Of a DNA stretch of 64,000 nt, positions 9,471-17,870 are shown one piece after another. The DNA is from JAZDFC01 sp043808235 (GTDB taxonomy: Bacteria; Bacteroidota; Ignavibacteria; Ignavibacteriales; Melioribacteraceae): contig JAZDFC010000004.1 in the NCBI GenBank assembly GCA_043808235.1, forward strand, positions 276,029-340,028, read 5' to 3'. The notes beneath the pieces were generated by a model. It had not been told where the DNA came from. It saw only the letters and a list, made by a program, of their open reading frames with translations, and searched no databases. Every line of letters starts with the position of its first letter. Within the stretch, counting starts at the first letter, position 1. The position numbers were made by a program, and so were the translations under genes.

Positions 9471-10769
9471 GTGGTACTGCATAAACAACATAATACTGAA
9501 TACGAACCATTCCTGAAATTGGTAACAAACCTGGCTCAGGAAAGTGCAAGCGGACTTAGCAATCTTGGAATGATTGATTACCAGGATACGAACACCGCAA
9601 CGATGCTCGAAAAATATTCGCACATGATACAGAATCTTGTGTTGTTTGAAAAAGACGCAGAAAATGATTCCGATCCTGTTTCGTTAACGAATAAATTGAA
9701 ACAAGCCGTTAAAAGAATTATCCCGGTTAAAGATGCGGATTTGTTTTTATTCGATGAGTCGTTTGCAAATCTTATCTCGATAAATAGGTTCGATAATTCC
9801 GACTTGGCAGCATCTATCAATAAATTTTTTACAGAAGGAATTCTCACACTAAATTTCGAAACCGGCACAACAGCAGCACTTCCTGATTTTAACACTTACA
9901 ACGGTAACGGCGCTAAATTGAATTATATTATTTACCCGATACTTGAAGACGGCAAGAAGAAAGGATTATTTGCAATTTTATCTTCGATGCCGACGAGCAA
10001 CATTACCGAGCTTGATAAACAAATAATCAGGATTCTGTTAAATGCCGCTTTGTCAAAAATTGACAAGTTCGCATTAAAAGAAAAATTGTATTCAACTTAT
10101 GAAGAACTCCAAACTTACCAGGCAAAATTATCCAATGATTATAGATTAGCTGCAATAGGTGAAATGACTGAAGGGATTCTTGAAGATGTTATTTCTCCGC
10201 TGCAAGTAATTTTAAGTCAAGTGGATATGCTGAACAACGGCGAGGATTCGATTGAAGTAAGAAAGATTAAGTCACAAATCAAAAAAATTAACTCAGTCGT
10301 TCATCGCTTAATAAAATTTGCGAATGTAAACCAGGAAGAACTTGAAATCTATCCTTGTAATTTGAACGATTTGATAAATCAATATTACGAAATAGTAAAA
10401 TCAACACTCGAAAGCGCCCGGCTTGAATGTGTGCTCGATCTTGCGAAAAGTCTGCCATCGATACTCTCAAACCCAAATTATATATTCCAGATATTAACTA
10501 ACGCAATCGGGCTAATTAAAAACAGCACTGGCAAAGCCGGCGGTATTTTATTACAGACCGGTTATCAATCGGATGTTGTTTTCATAAAAATAATTTCAAC
10601 AGCTTCCATCAACATGAAAAAAGAAATGAATGCTGCGATGGAACTGAGTATTAAAATAGTAAGGAACCTCATCAAAAAGCACGAAGGTGAATTTGTTGTG
10701 GATTCATTCGATGGTTCCGGATCAACAATCTACTTGAGATTTCCACTAAGGAGAAAATTCAGAAAATGA
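9471..10769 (+). CDS. Histidine kinase-like protein without the phosphoacceptor histidine
   Basis: 432 residues starting at GTG 9471, two bases after the HDOD stop. The N-terminal half (about 60-200) resembles a GAF sensor region. A coiled helix follows, then a DHp-like segment 'AIGEMTEGILEDVISPLQVI'. In active kinases the equivalent position reads H-E-x-x-x-P-L; here the histidine position is glutamate (ED-V-I-S-P-L). The C-terminal 110 residues look like the ATPase domain, with an N-box-like 'ILTNAIGLIKNS', but I see no D-x-G (G1) or G-x-G (G2) motif. It is probably a signalling scaffold rather than an active kinase. Its 3' end overlaps the next gene (ATGA). Confidence 0.75.
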   Translation: MVLHKQHNTEYEPFLKLVTNLAQESASGLSNLGMIDYQDTNTATMLEKYSHMIQNLVLFEKDAENDSDPVSLTNKLKQAVKRIIPVKDADLFLFDESFANLISINRFDNSDLAASINKFFTEGILTLNFETGTTAALPDFNTYNGNGAKLNYIIYPILEDGKKKGLFAILSSMPTSNITELDKQIIRILLNAALSKIDKFALKEKLYSTYEELQTYQAKLSNDYRLAAIGEMTEGILEDVISPLQVILSQVDMLNNGEDSIEVRKIKSQIKKINSVVHRLIKFANVNQEELEIYPCNLNDLINQYYEIVKSTLESARLECVLDLAKSLPSILSNPNYIFQILTNAIGLIKNSTGKAGGILLQTGYQSDVVFIKIISTASINMKKEMNAAMELSIKIVRNLIKKHEGEFVVDSFDGSGSTIYLRFPLRRKFRK

Positions 10770-11344
10770 AACAAGCAAAATTACTTTTGATTTTATCCTT
10801 TCTGTTCAGCAGCATTTTGGTTTTAGCGCAGGAGCAACAGGTCAATTCCGGCGATTCCGAAGTGGATATAAAAGCTTTACTGCAAAAACAGATTAACGAA
10901 ATTCGCGAAAAAGAAAAAGCTCCGGCAGCGCCCGTAAAATCGAATGTTAAACCTGTTGTCCAAAGGAAAATTGAAACTCCGAAAATGAATAAAGCTGAAA
11001 TGAATTCGGAGCTATTCTCAAAATCAGAAATTTTAAAAGCATTTATACTTTTGGAAGCAGCATTGCTCGCAAGTTTATTTATTATGTGGCGACGAAAAAA
11101 CAAAAGCTCCGATAGCCAATTTAATCTAAAATTGAAAAAGAATATTCGTTTGCTTAGAGAAGAAAGACTGGCAACAATAGACGATTCAAGGCTTTCGAAA
11201 ATTAGAACAAGATTAAATGCACAGCCTATAAAAGTAGATGACTTAGGCAGAGAAATAATTACAAAAGCCCGCAAGTATTCAATTTCAAAAGGCGAAGTTC
11301 ACCTTGCGGCTAAACTTAAAATGTTGGCAAACAGCAACCGATGA
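10766..11344 (+). CDS. Unknown membrane-anchored protein of the flagellar cluster
   Basis: 192 residues, family not recognised. Visible layout: N-terminal signal peptide ending near residue 20 ('LVLAQEQQ'), a polar linker of about 70 residues rich in Lys, Pro and Ala, one membrane helix (about 89-106, 'ILKAFILLEAALLASLFI') followed by basic 'WRRKNK', and a cytoplasmic tail of about 85 residues. The topology recalls FliO, but FliO sequences are usually shorter and next to fliP. It overlaps both neighbours by four bases, so it belongs to this operon. Confidence 0.65.
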   Translation: MKQAKLLLILSFLFSSILVLAQEQQVNSGDSEVDIKALLQKQINEIREKEKAPAAPVKSNVKPVVQRKIETPKMNKAEMNSELFSKSEILKAFILLEAALLASLFIMWRRKNKSSDSQFNLKLKKNIRLLREERLATIDDSRLSKIRTRLNAQPIKVDDLGREIITKARKYSISKGEVHLAAKLKMLANSNR

Positions 11345-12516
11345 TCGAACAAGTTTCATATAGCACCACTCAGAGTACCGGTAACATCAGGCCGATTACC
11401 GGTACTCAAATTAAACCGGTTCCACCGACGGGAACTATTGTTAATGTAAATGTTCTCGACAAAGTGGGAGCCGAATATAAAATTTTAGTTGATGGTTCTC
11501 TATTCCGTTCGAAGCTGCCTTTTGCTGCAAACGGCGGCGATGATTTTTTAGCCAAAATTATTAAAGCAGATCCGTTCACTTTAAGCGTCGATAATTTTAC
11601 TTCAGCGGTTAATTTAAAAGATTCTAACCTTGGAGCAATACTATCGCTTCTTAATTTGGAAGATACGGCCAAAGTCAGGTTGCTGCTTAAAAAAGTGATT
11701 AGCGAAGGCAAGCCATTACTAAAATCCAAAGTTAAAACTCTTGTTGATTTTTACCAGAATTTCGGACTCGAAGCAGACGATTATCAAGTGGCAGTTGTAA
11801 TCAATTTAATATGGATGAATGAGCTTGACAACAGACAACGTCAGTTCAAGGAAATCCAGAATATATTCTCGCTCTCTTTTGAGGAACTGTGTTTCGCAAT
11901 TTATGAATCAATTGTTAAACTGAACACCATGAATTTGCATGAGGGTTTTTACACATGGATAAATAAACTCATGTGCACCGATCTTTCAAGCGCAGAGACA
12001 GGATCGCATTTGCTGCCGCTAAAAGATAAATCCCATGCAATATTATCTTTTTTAACGTATCTAAATGTTATGCTTGACGATAGCCCGCTGTCTGCCAATC
12101 ATAAGAAGGAATTGAAGAAACTAAAAGAACTTCTTGTTCAATATATACTTCAGAAAGGATTGTTTACACTTTCAAATCTTTATCCCGAATTCACAATTAT
12201 CAAGACGGATAAAAAGCTCGAATTATGTTTATTCGGTTATCAAAGAATAAACAGCGGCTCTACGTGCAGCAATTTCAAATTAACAGCAGAAGTGGTAAAT
12301 GATAATAAAAAATCTGCATTGAATGTTATTTATGCCAACGAGCAAATATTTGGCGAGCTCGCTTATTCAAATAGCAATGTTGAAGATTATGCGAATAACC
12401 TAACGATGTTCACCAATAATGTTCAGCGGGGATTAGAATTGAAATTAAATATCAACGTTTCAACAACGGTTGATTCAAATAAAAAACAATTAAAAAAAAT
12501 TAACAACCGGATTTAA
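11341..12516 (+). CDS. Unknown flagellar-cluster protein; candidate hook-length control protein (FliK-like)
   Basis: 391 residues with no signal peptide or membrane segment. The first 80 residues contain a small beta-rich region ('GTIVNVNVLDKVGAEYKILVDG', 'FRSKLPF', 'LAKIIKADPFTLSV'), the kind of N-terminal module seen in divergent FliK proteins. The middle is helical. The last 100 residues form a beta-rich region followed by a helical, polar tail, where FliK proteins have their export-switch domain. Position between flhB/flhA and the rod genes also fits FliK. The assignment is inference; no diagnostic motif is visible. The start overlaps the previous stop. Confidence 0.5.
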   Translation: MIEQVSYSTTQSTGNIRPITGTQIKPVPPTGTIVNVNVLDKVGAEYKILVDGSLFRSKLPFAANGGDDFLAKIIKADPFTLSVDNFTSAVNLKDSNLGAILSLLNLEDTAKVRLLLKKVISEGKPLLKSKVKTLVDFYQNFGLEADDYQVAVVINLIWMNELDNRQRQFKEIQNIFSLSFEELCFAIYESIVKLNTMNLHEGFYTWINKLMCTDLSSAETGSHLLPLKDKSHAILSFLTYLNVMLDDSPLSANHKKELKKLKELLVQYILQKGLFTLSNLYPEFTIIKTDKKLELCLFGYQRINSGSTCSNFKLTAEVVNDNKKSALNVIYANEQIFGELAYSNSNVEDYANNLTMFTNNVQRGLELKLNINVSTTVDSNKKQLKKINNRI

Positions 12517-12518
12517 CG

Positions 12519-12716
12519 ATGCCAGAAGAATTTGTTCAGAATGCATTAAGATTTGCACGCGAATGCGGATACGATTTGCAAGAAAATTATGTGGTTCTTG
12601 ATAGCTTGAGAGCATTGAAACGCGAAAATACAATCCCGTTGAAATTAACGCTGTTCACATTGGAGTATTTCAAATTTGTTTACGGAAGTTCGCCAATAAT
12701 AGAAGGAGTAAAGTGA
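12519..12716 (+). CDS. Small unknown protein between the FliK candidate and flgF
   Basis: 65 residues, soluble, mainly helical. No family recognised. It begins two bases after the preceding stop, and its TGA overlaps the flgF ATG by one base, so it is embedded in the operon and likely coupled. The size and position next to a FliK candidate bring to mind the small FlhB C-domain homologues sometimes found there, but I do not see their sequence features. Confidence 0.55.
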   Translation: MPEEFVQNALRFARECGYDLQENYVVLDSLRALKRENTIPLKLTLFTLEYFKFVYGSSPIIEGVK

Positions 12717-13438
12717 TGGTAAAAGGATTAGCCGATTGTGCAAATAGTTTGTATTCGAAGATGAAAGATGTATCTATTACCGCTAATAACTTAGCAAATG
12801 TAAATACTGTTGGTTACAAGAGGGAATTACCATTATTCGAATATATGCTGCGCAACGCAAATAACGAACTCGACTCGAAGAAACAATTAACAGATTTTGC
12901 CGAAGGCAGTTTTATACAGACAGGAAACCGGTTTGATCTGGCAATTCAGGGTGATGGATTTTTTGTGATTGAAACAGAACGAGGAAAAGAACTTACTCGA
13001 AACGGGAAATTCAGAGTTACCGAAGAAGGCGATGTGGTTACTCAGGACGGAAATAAGTTAATGGGTAAAAGCGGTTCTATTAATATTTATGAAGGTGTGC
13101 TTGAAAAAGATAGAAACAACATCACCATTTCTGAAGACGGCGAAATAAAAGCAGGCGAATTTGAGTTGAACAAAATACTAATTGTAAAAACAGAAGAAGA
13201 CGCCGATTTGCAGCGAACAGAAGGACAAAATTTTTATTCTGAAGATCAGGATTATGTTACAGCGGAAGAAGGTGAATTTCAGGTTAGACAGGGATTTCTT
13301 GAAGAAGCGAATATCAATCCTGTTCTCGAATTACAAAATTTAATTCAAACAAGTAAAGATTCCGAAGCAATCCAAAAATTAATTGGTTCGATTGATACAT
13401 TAATGGGTTATGCTTCGAAAGATGTAGGTAAAGTTTAA
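12716..13438 (+). CDS. flgF: Flagellar proximal rod protein FlgF
   Basis: FlgF is a rod subunit exported into the periplasm. 240 residues from ATG 12716; a GTG one codon earlier is possible. An AGGAG about seven bases upstream supports this region. The N-terminus carries the rod signature 'ITANNLANVNTVGYKRE', followed by 'GSFIQTGNRFDLAIQGDGFFVI' and 'LTRNGKFRV', shared by FlgF and FlgG. The C-terminus has the conserved helical 'VLELQNLIQTSKDSEAIQKLI'. It is shorter and more divergent than the following FlgG, which is why I call it FlgF. Confidence 0.86.
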   Translation: MVKGLADCANSLYSKMKDVSITANNLANVNTVGYKRELPLFEYMLRNANNELDSKKQLTDFAEGSFIQTGNRFDLAIQGDGFFVIETERGKELTRNGKFRVTEEGDVVTQDGNKLMGKSGSINIYEGVLEKDRNNITISEDGEIKAGEFELNKILIVKTEEDADLQRTEGQNFYSEDQDYVTAEEGEFQVRQGFLEEANINPVLELQNLIQTSKDSEAIQKLIGSIDTLMGYASKDVGKV

Positions 13439-13456
13439 TTAAGAAGGAGAAATAAT

Positions 13457-14257
13457 ATGCCGACCAGAGCTTTAAGGACGGCAGCTGCCGGAATGGCTGC
13501 GCAACAAATCAACATCCAGGTGATCGCAAATAACATTGCGAACATCAACACAACCAGCTTTAAGAAAAATAGGGCTGAGTTTAAAGACATGATGTACCAG
13601 GAAGTTCAAACCAATTTACCCAGTAGTGAAATTCCGGGTGTAATTGAAAATCCGGGTACAACAATCCAGGTTGGAAACGGTGTTAAGTTGTCTTCGACCG
13701 CCAAGGATTTTACCCAGGGCGATTTAAGACAAACCGGATTTCAGCTTGACGTCGCAATCCACGGAGAAGGTTTCTTGCAAGTTAGACAACCAGATGGAGA
13801 ATTTGCATATACAAGGGATGGTGCTTTAAAGATATCTGCCGATGGAACTCTTGTTACATCGCAGGGTTACGTTATAGAACCCGGTTTTTCTTTGCCTTCG
13901 GATATACTTACAGTTGAAATTACACAAGACGGTATTCTGAATGTTACAGAAGTCGGCGGAGATAAAGTAGAGCTTGGTACAATTGAGCTTGCTAAGTTTA
14001 TAAATCCTTCAGGATTAAAAGCGCTTGGCGATAACTTATATGCCGAAACAGAAGAATCCGGTGTCCCGGTGCTTGGCGCTCCGGCTTCGGAAGGTTTCGG
14101 AACCATTCAGCAGGGTTTTCTCGAATCCTCGAATGTTGATATCGTTGAGGAAATGATCTCTATGATTACGGCCCAGCGTTCTTACGAGATCAATTCGAAA
14201 ACTGTGAAGACAGTGGAAGAATTAATGACCATTGCAAACAATCTTAAGCGGTCGTAA
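13457..14257 (+). CDS. flgG: Flagellar distal rod protein FlgG
   Basis: FlgG builds the distal rod of the flagellar driveshaft. The 266 residues match the usual FlgG length (about 260). The N-terminus 'TRALRTAAAGMAAQQ' and 'VIANNIANINTTSFKK' is typical, followed by 'DFTQGDLRQTGFQLDVAIHGEGF' and the C-terminal 'VDIVEEMISMITAQRSYEINSK', the conserved rod/hook-family ending. A good AGGAG precedes the ATG. It lies 18 bases after flgF. Confidence 0.95.
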   Translation: MPTRALRTAAAGMAAQQINIQVIANNIANINTTSFKKNRAEFKDMMYQEVQTNLPSSEIPGVIENPGTTIQVGNGVKLSSTAKDFTQGDLRQTGFQLDVAIHGEGFLQVRQPDGEFAYTRDGALKISADGTLVTSQGYVIEPGFSLPSDILTVEITQDGILNVTEVGGDKVELGTIELAKFINPSGLKALGDNLYAETEESGVPVLGAPASEGFGTIQQGFLESSNVDIVEEMISMITAQRSYEINSKTVKTVEELMTIANNLKRS

Positions 14258-14266
14258 AAATTAGTC

Positions 14267-14929
14267 ATGTTAAAATTATTCGTCGTCATATTGTCAATCT
14301 TATTTTCAGTTAAAGGAGAAAATCCTTCGCTCGAGAATTACTTGCATAAAAAACTTGAACAGTACAACCGGTTCGAGTATAAAATTATATCCGTACCTAA
14401 AGGATTGAGCGTGTATGATGAAAATAAATTGGAAATTTTTTACGACGGCAACTTCAAATTAAACGGTTCGTATGCGTACGTGCCGGTTAAACTGAAATTT
14501 GATAAAAGCGCTTCATCAAGCTCTTATATAACGTTAAGAGTAAATTTATTTGCCGATGTTCTTGTGGCTTCGAGAGATATTAAAAAAGGCGAACTGCTTT
14601 ATTCGAATGATTTTGTTAAAGCAGAAGTTGATGTCACATCACTTCGAACCGAGCCGTTCATTTACGATGAAGTTATTAATGAGTATAAAGCGCGAACAGC
14701 AATCTCTTCCGGAACCGTTCTCGAAGATTATATGGTGGAAAAAGCTCCGCTAATAAATACCGGCGATGTGGTAAACGCAATTCTGAATAATGGAAGCGTA
14801 ACGGTTACATTTTCGGCAAGTGCAAGAACATGCGGAGGAAAAGGAGATATTATTAGAGTCAGCGATGATTCGAAAAGGATTTTCAAGGTTGAAATCATCG
14901 ATTCAAAAAATGTAAAAATTGTTGAGTAA
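14267..14929 (+). CDS. flgA: Flagellar P-ring assembly chaperone FlgA
   Basis: FlgA is a periplasmic chaperone for P-ring (FlgI) assembly. 220 residues with a signal peptide (about 1-18, 'LFVVILSILFSVKG'). The SAF domain begins near residue 90 ('VLVASRDIKKGELLYSNDF'), followed by 'ARTAISSGTVLEDYMVEKAPLI' and the terminal 'GDIIRV' segment conserved in FlgA. The gene sits next to flgG, flgH and flgI, consistent with ring assembly. Confidence 0.9.
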   Translation: MLKLFVVILSILFSVKGENPSLENYLHKKLEQYNRFEYKIISVPKGLSVYDENKLEIFYDGNFKLNGSYAYVPVKLKFDKSASSSSYITLRVNLFADVLVASRDIKKGELLYSNDFVKAEVDVTSLRTEPFIYDEVINEYKARTAISSGTVLEDYMVEKAPLINTGDVVNAILNNGSVTVTFSASARTCGGKGDIIRVSDDSKRIFKVEIIDSKNVKIVE

Positions 14930-14933
14930 TAAA

Positions 14934-15503
14934 ATGAGAACTAAACTATTCTTTTTGTTCATAATACCGGTTGTTTTATTCGGACAGGATATGAGACCAA
15001 ACGTATCCCGCTCTCTCTTCTCGGATTATAAAGCAACTCGTGTCGGCGATGCAATTACAATCATTGTTGTTGAAGCATCGCAAGCTGCAAACCAGGCCGA
15101 GCTTACTTCGGGCAGATCGAGCGATATTGGATTCAGCACTTCAGGCGCTGTCGATGAATCGAAAATTCCAACTGTGGATTTAAATATCGGTTCCTCAAAT
15201 GAGTTCCAGGGTGGCGGTTCATCTAAAGCATCGGGTGTTGTAAAAACCAAAATTAGCGCACTAATAGATTCTGTTTATGCAAACGGCCTTATGCGCATTA
15301 AAGGCAGCAGAAAAATTTCAATCAATGGCGAAGAGCAAAAAGTATTAATTAGCGGATTGGTAAGACAAGCTGATTTGAACGCCTCCAATGAAGTGTATTC
15401 TTACAACATCTCCGAAGCTGAAATAGTATTTGAAGGAAGCGGCATGATAGACAGTTCAACCTCGCCGGGTTGGTTAACAAAATTATTTCACTGGCTTTTC
15501 TAA
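14934..15503 (+). CDS. flgH: Flagellar L-ring protein FlgH (no lipobox)
   Basis: FlgH forms the outer-membrane L ring. 189 residues from ATG 14934; TTG codons 15 bases earlier lie within flgA. The conserved 'SLFSDYKATRVGDAITIIVVEAS' and 'GSRKISINGEEQKVLISGLVR' blocks are clear, ending in a short hydrophobic tail. FlgH is usually a lipoprotein. Here the signal peptide ends '..VVLFGQDM' with glutamine where the lipidated cysteine is expected, and there is no cysteine in the first 40 residues, so this copy should be a non-lipidated protein cleaved by signal peptidase I. Confidence 0.92.
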   Translation: MRTKLFFLFIIPVVLFGQDMRPNVSRSLFSDYKATRVGDAITIIVVEASQAANQAELTSGRSSDIGFSTSGAVDESKIPTVDLNIGSSNEFQGGGSSKASGVVKTKISALIDSVYANGLMRIKGSRKISINGEEQKVLISGLVRQADLNASNEVYSYNISEAEIVFEGSGMIDSSTSPGWLTKLFHWLF

Positions 15504-15512
15504 GGTGCTGCC

Positions 15513-16601
15513 ATGAAAAAAATTATTACACTCATCATTCTTTTCGTGTTACTTTCCTCGTCAGTTTTTTCGCAGAGGATTAAAGATATTGCTTACATCA
15601 AAGGTGTAGGCAATGAACAGCTTATCGGTTATGGTCTTATCGTTGGACTTGCCGGTACAGGCGATAGTTACCGTTCATCGTTTACCATTCAATCTATAAA
15701 AAGTATGTTAAAGAGATTTGGCATTACAGTGCCTGAAGAAAATTTACGAACAAGAAACGTAGCGGCAGTAATGGTAACAGCTACAATTAACAATCTGATG
15801 AAACAAGGCGCGGAATTCGATGTAATCGTTTCGTCGATGGGCGACGCCACAAGTTTAATGGGCGGTACATTATTAATGACACCTCTATCCGGCAAAGATG
15901 GAGCCGTTTATGCAATGGCGCAAGGTCCTTTATCCATCGGTGGCTATGATATCAATACAAAATCCGGTGGAAGAATCGCAAAAAATCATGCAACTTCCGG
16001 TAGAATCCCAAGCGGTGGTCTTCTTGAAAGTCCAATGCCGGCAATCTCGTTTGCAAACGGACCAATCAGTGTTGTATTAAAGGAGCCGGATTTTACAACG
16101 GCCAATAATATTGTTAATGCAATAAATGCAAAATTTGGCGGTGCCGCAACAGCGGTTGATGGATCCGAAATTACAGTTACTCCTCCGGCAAACGACAACG
16201 GAATAACCGGATTTCTGGCAGAACTTGAATCGATACAGGTTCAAAAAGATGTTGAAGCGCGGGTGGTTGTAAATGAAAGAACCGGTACGATAGTCGCCGG
16301 GCAGAATGTAAAAATTTCTCCGGTTACAATTTCGCATGGCAGCTTGAATATTACTATCAAATCGTACCCGATTATTTCACAGCCAAATGGTTTTTCGCAA
16401 GGTCAGACTACAACATTTAACAATTTGGTCCCGACTGTTGAGCAGGAAGGTTCGAACGCCGTTTCAATTCAAGGCGCTTCAAATGTACAGGAAGTTGCGG
16501 CAGCATTGAATTCATTAAAAGTATCACCGAGAGATGTAATAGCTATATTCCAGGCTTTGAAAGAAGCTGGAGCATTATCTGCAGAATTAGTGATAATATA
16601 A
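15513..16601 (+). CDS. flgI: Flagellar P-ring protein FlgI
   Basis: FlgI forms the periplasmic P ring around the rod. 362 residues, the usual length, with a signal peptide cleaved after 'SSSVFSQ' (about residue 20). Conserved segments include 'RIKDIAYIKGVGNEQLIGYGL', split here by a normal stretch into 'LVGLAGTGDSYRSSFT'-like sequence (observed 'IVGLAGTGDS'), 'MGDATSLMGGTLLMTPL', 'VVVNERTGTIVAGQNVKI' and a C-terminal 'VSPRDVIAIFQALKEAGAL'. The presence of both FlgH and FlgI indicates a Gram-negative envelope. Confidence 0.95.
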   Translation: MKKIITLIILFVLLSSSVFSQRIKDIAYIKGVGNEQLIGYGLIVGLAGTGDSYRSSFTIQSIKSMLKRFGITVPEENLRTRNVAAVMVTATINNLMKQGAEFDVIVSSMGDATSLMGGTLLMTPLSGKDGAVYAMAQGPLSIGGYDINTKSGGRIAKNHATSGRIPSGGLLESPMPAISFANGPISVVLKEPDFTTANNIVNAINAKFGGAATAVDGSEITVTPPANDNGITGFLAELESIQVQKDVEARVVVNERTGTIVAGQNVKISPVTISHGSLNITIKSYPIISQPNGFSQGQTTTFNNLVPTVEQEGSNAVSIQGASNVQEVAAALNSLKVSPRDVIAIFQALKEAGALSAELVII

Positions 16602-16605
16602 AAAA

Positions 16606-17436
16606 ATGGATAAATTAGATTTAAAAATAACCAATCAGAACAAGCACATTCAGCAAACGCCTGAAGTGCAATCGCGGTATTCACCGGAACAGAAGCGGAA
16701 GCTCGCTAAAGCATCGGAGGATTTTGAAAGCATGATGACTTCGATGATGCTAAAAAGTATGACGCAGGCAAACGGCGGATTATTCGGCGATGATAATTAC
16801 GGCGGGGATATGCTCGATACTTTATTCGAAAGCGAATTAGCTGGTTACATCAGCAAGAATAAAAGTATGGGCATCTCTCAAATGATTTACCGTAAAATGA
16901 CCGGCGAGGAATTAAAACCCGAAGACTTATTGCCATTAAGAGATAAAGCCAGCGATAAAATCGAATTAAAGAACGTCGATAAAGAATTGCCGAAAATTAC
17001 TCCCAGCAAAAGCGCTCTTCAAAGACTTGAAAAATATGAAGACATCATAAACGATGCCTCGGAAAAATATGGCGTGGATACGAACATTATTAAATCGATC
17101 ATATTAACGGAATCAGCGGCGAACGAAAGAGCATTATCCAAAACCAAAGCAAAAGGATTAATGCAGTTAATGGACGGAACCGCCAAGGATATGGGTGTAA
17201 AAAACTCATGGGATGCGCGAGAAAATATTTTTGGCGGTACTAAATACTTTGCTCAAATGCTTCGACAATACAATGGAAATACGAAATTAGCTTTGGCAGC
17301 ATATAATGCAGGACCAGGAAATGTTAATAAATACAATGGTATCCCGCCTTTCGAAGAAACAAAGAACTATGTTACAAGAGTACTCGGTTATCTAAATAAA
17401 ATGGAAAGCGAAGATGGAAATTCAAAACTTGTTTGA
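16606..17436 (+). CDS. flgJ: Flagellar rod-cap/peptidoglycan hydrolase FlgJ with SLT-type transglycosylase domain
   Basis: 276 residues, two domains. Residues about 25-105 match the FlgJ rod-binding domain ('ASEDFESMMTSMMLKSM', 'GGDMLDTLFESELA', 'GISQMIYRKM'). After a linker, residues about 145-270 are a GH23 soluble lytic transglycosylase fold: catalytic glutamate in 'IILTESA', then 'AKGLMQLMDGTA', 'NIFGGTKYFAQML' and 'LALAAYNAGPGNV'. Enteric FlgJ carries a glucosaminidase domain instead; rod-binding fused to SLT is a known alternative. It has no signal peptide, as FlgJ is exported by the flagellar system. Confidence 0.92.
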   Translation: MDKLDLKITNQNKHIQQTPEVQSRYSPEQKRKLAKASEDFESMMTSMMLKSMTQANGGLFGDDNYGGDMLDTLFESELAGYISKNKSMGISQMIYRKMTGEELKPEDLLPLRDKASDKIELKNVDKELPKITPSKSALQRLEKYEDIINDASEKYGVDTNIIKSIILTESAANERALSKTKAKGLMQLMDGTAKDMGVKNSWDARENIFGGTKYFAQMLRQYNGNTKLALAAYNAGPGNVNKYNGIPPFEETKNYVTRVLGYLNKMESEDGNSKLV

Positions 17437-17869
17437 TCTGTTATCGAAACTTGGCGATAGTTTGAATCGCCTTCTCGGATTGGTAAAGGAAAAGCAAAGA
17501 GCATTGGTTGGTAACGACCGCGTTGCTCTTGAAAAATGTATAAAATCCGAAGAGCAAATACTTGTTATGATTCAAGGTGTTGAAGAAGAACGCCTGAAAA
17601 TGATACATAGTATTAATGCCGAACTTGGCGGTAAAAACCGTGTTACAAAAATCTCATCGATTGCAGAAATGTTAAAAGGCAAAATTGCGCCGGAAAAATT
17701 AAAACAACTCACGGCAACCGAAAAGAAAATTAAAAGTGATATTGCTGAGATAATGTCTCTGAACAAACAGAATTTGTTCCTTATTCAGCACTCGCGGAGT
17801 TTTATTAGCGAGACAATTAATACATTATTAAGCTCAAGGAAGAGATCAATCTTAGACCGAAAGGTGTAA
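17414..17869 (+). CDS. flgN: FlgN-family flagellar chaperone
   Basis: FlgN is the cytoplasmic export chaperone for the hook-filament junction proteins FlgK and FlgL. 151 residues, nearly all helical and charged. The N-terminal coil with 'LGLVKEKQRALVGNDRVALEKCIKSEEQIL' matches the family pattern, and the last third contains 'LNKQNLFLIQHSRSFI', which resembles the substrate-binding helix. It overlaps flgJ by 23 bases and is immediately followed by flgK, its expected client. The family is divergent, so the call leans partly on context. Confidence 0.84.
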   Translation: MEIQNLFDLLSKLGDSLNRLLGLVKEKQRALVGNDRVALEKCIKSEEQILVMIQGVEEERLKMIHSINAELGGKNRVTKISSIAEMLKGKIAPEKLKQLTATEKKIKSDIAEIMSLNKQNLFLIQHSRSFISETINTLLSSRKRSILDRKV

Positions 17870-17870
17870 A

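Noticed and set aside
10766..11344. FliO
   Set aside because: Topology is loosely similar, but the protein is longer, sequence features do not match, and it is far from fliP in order.
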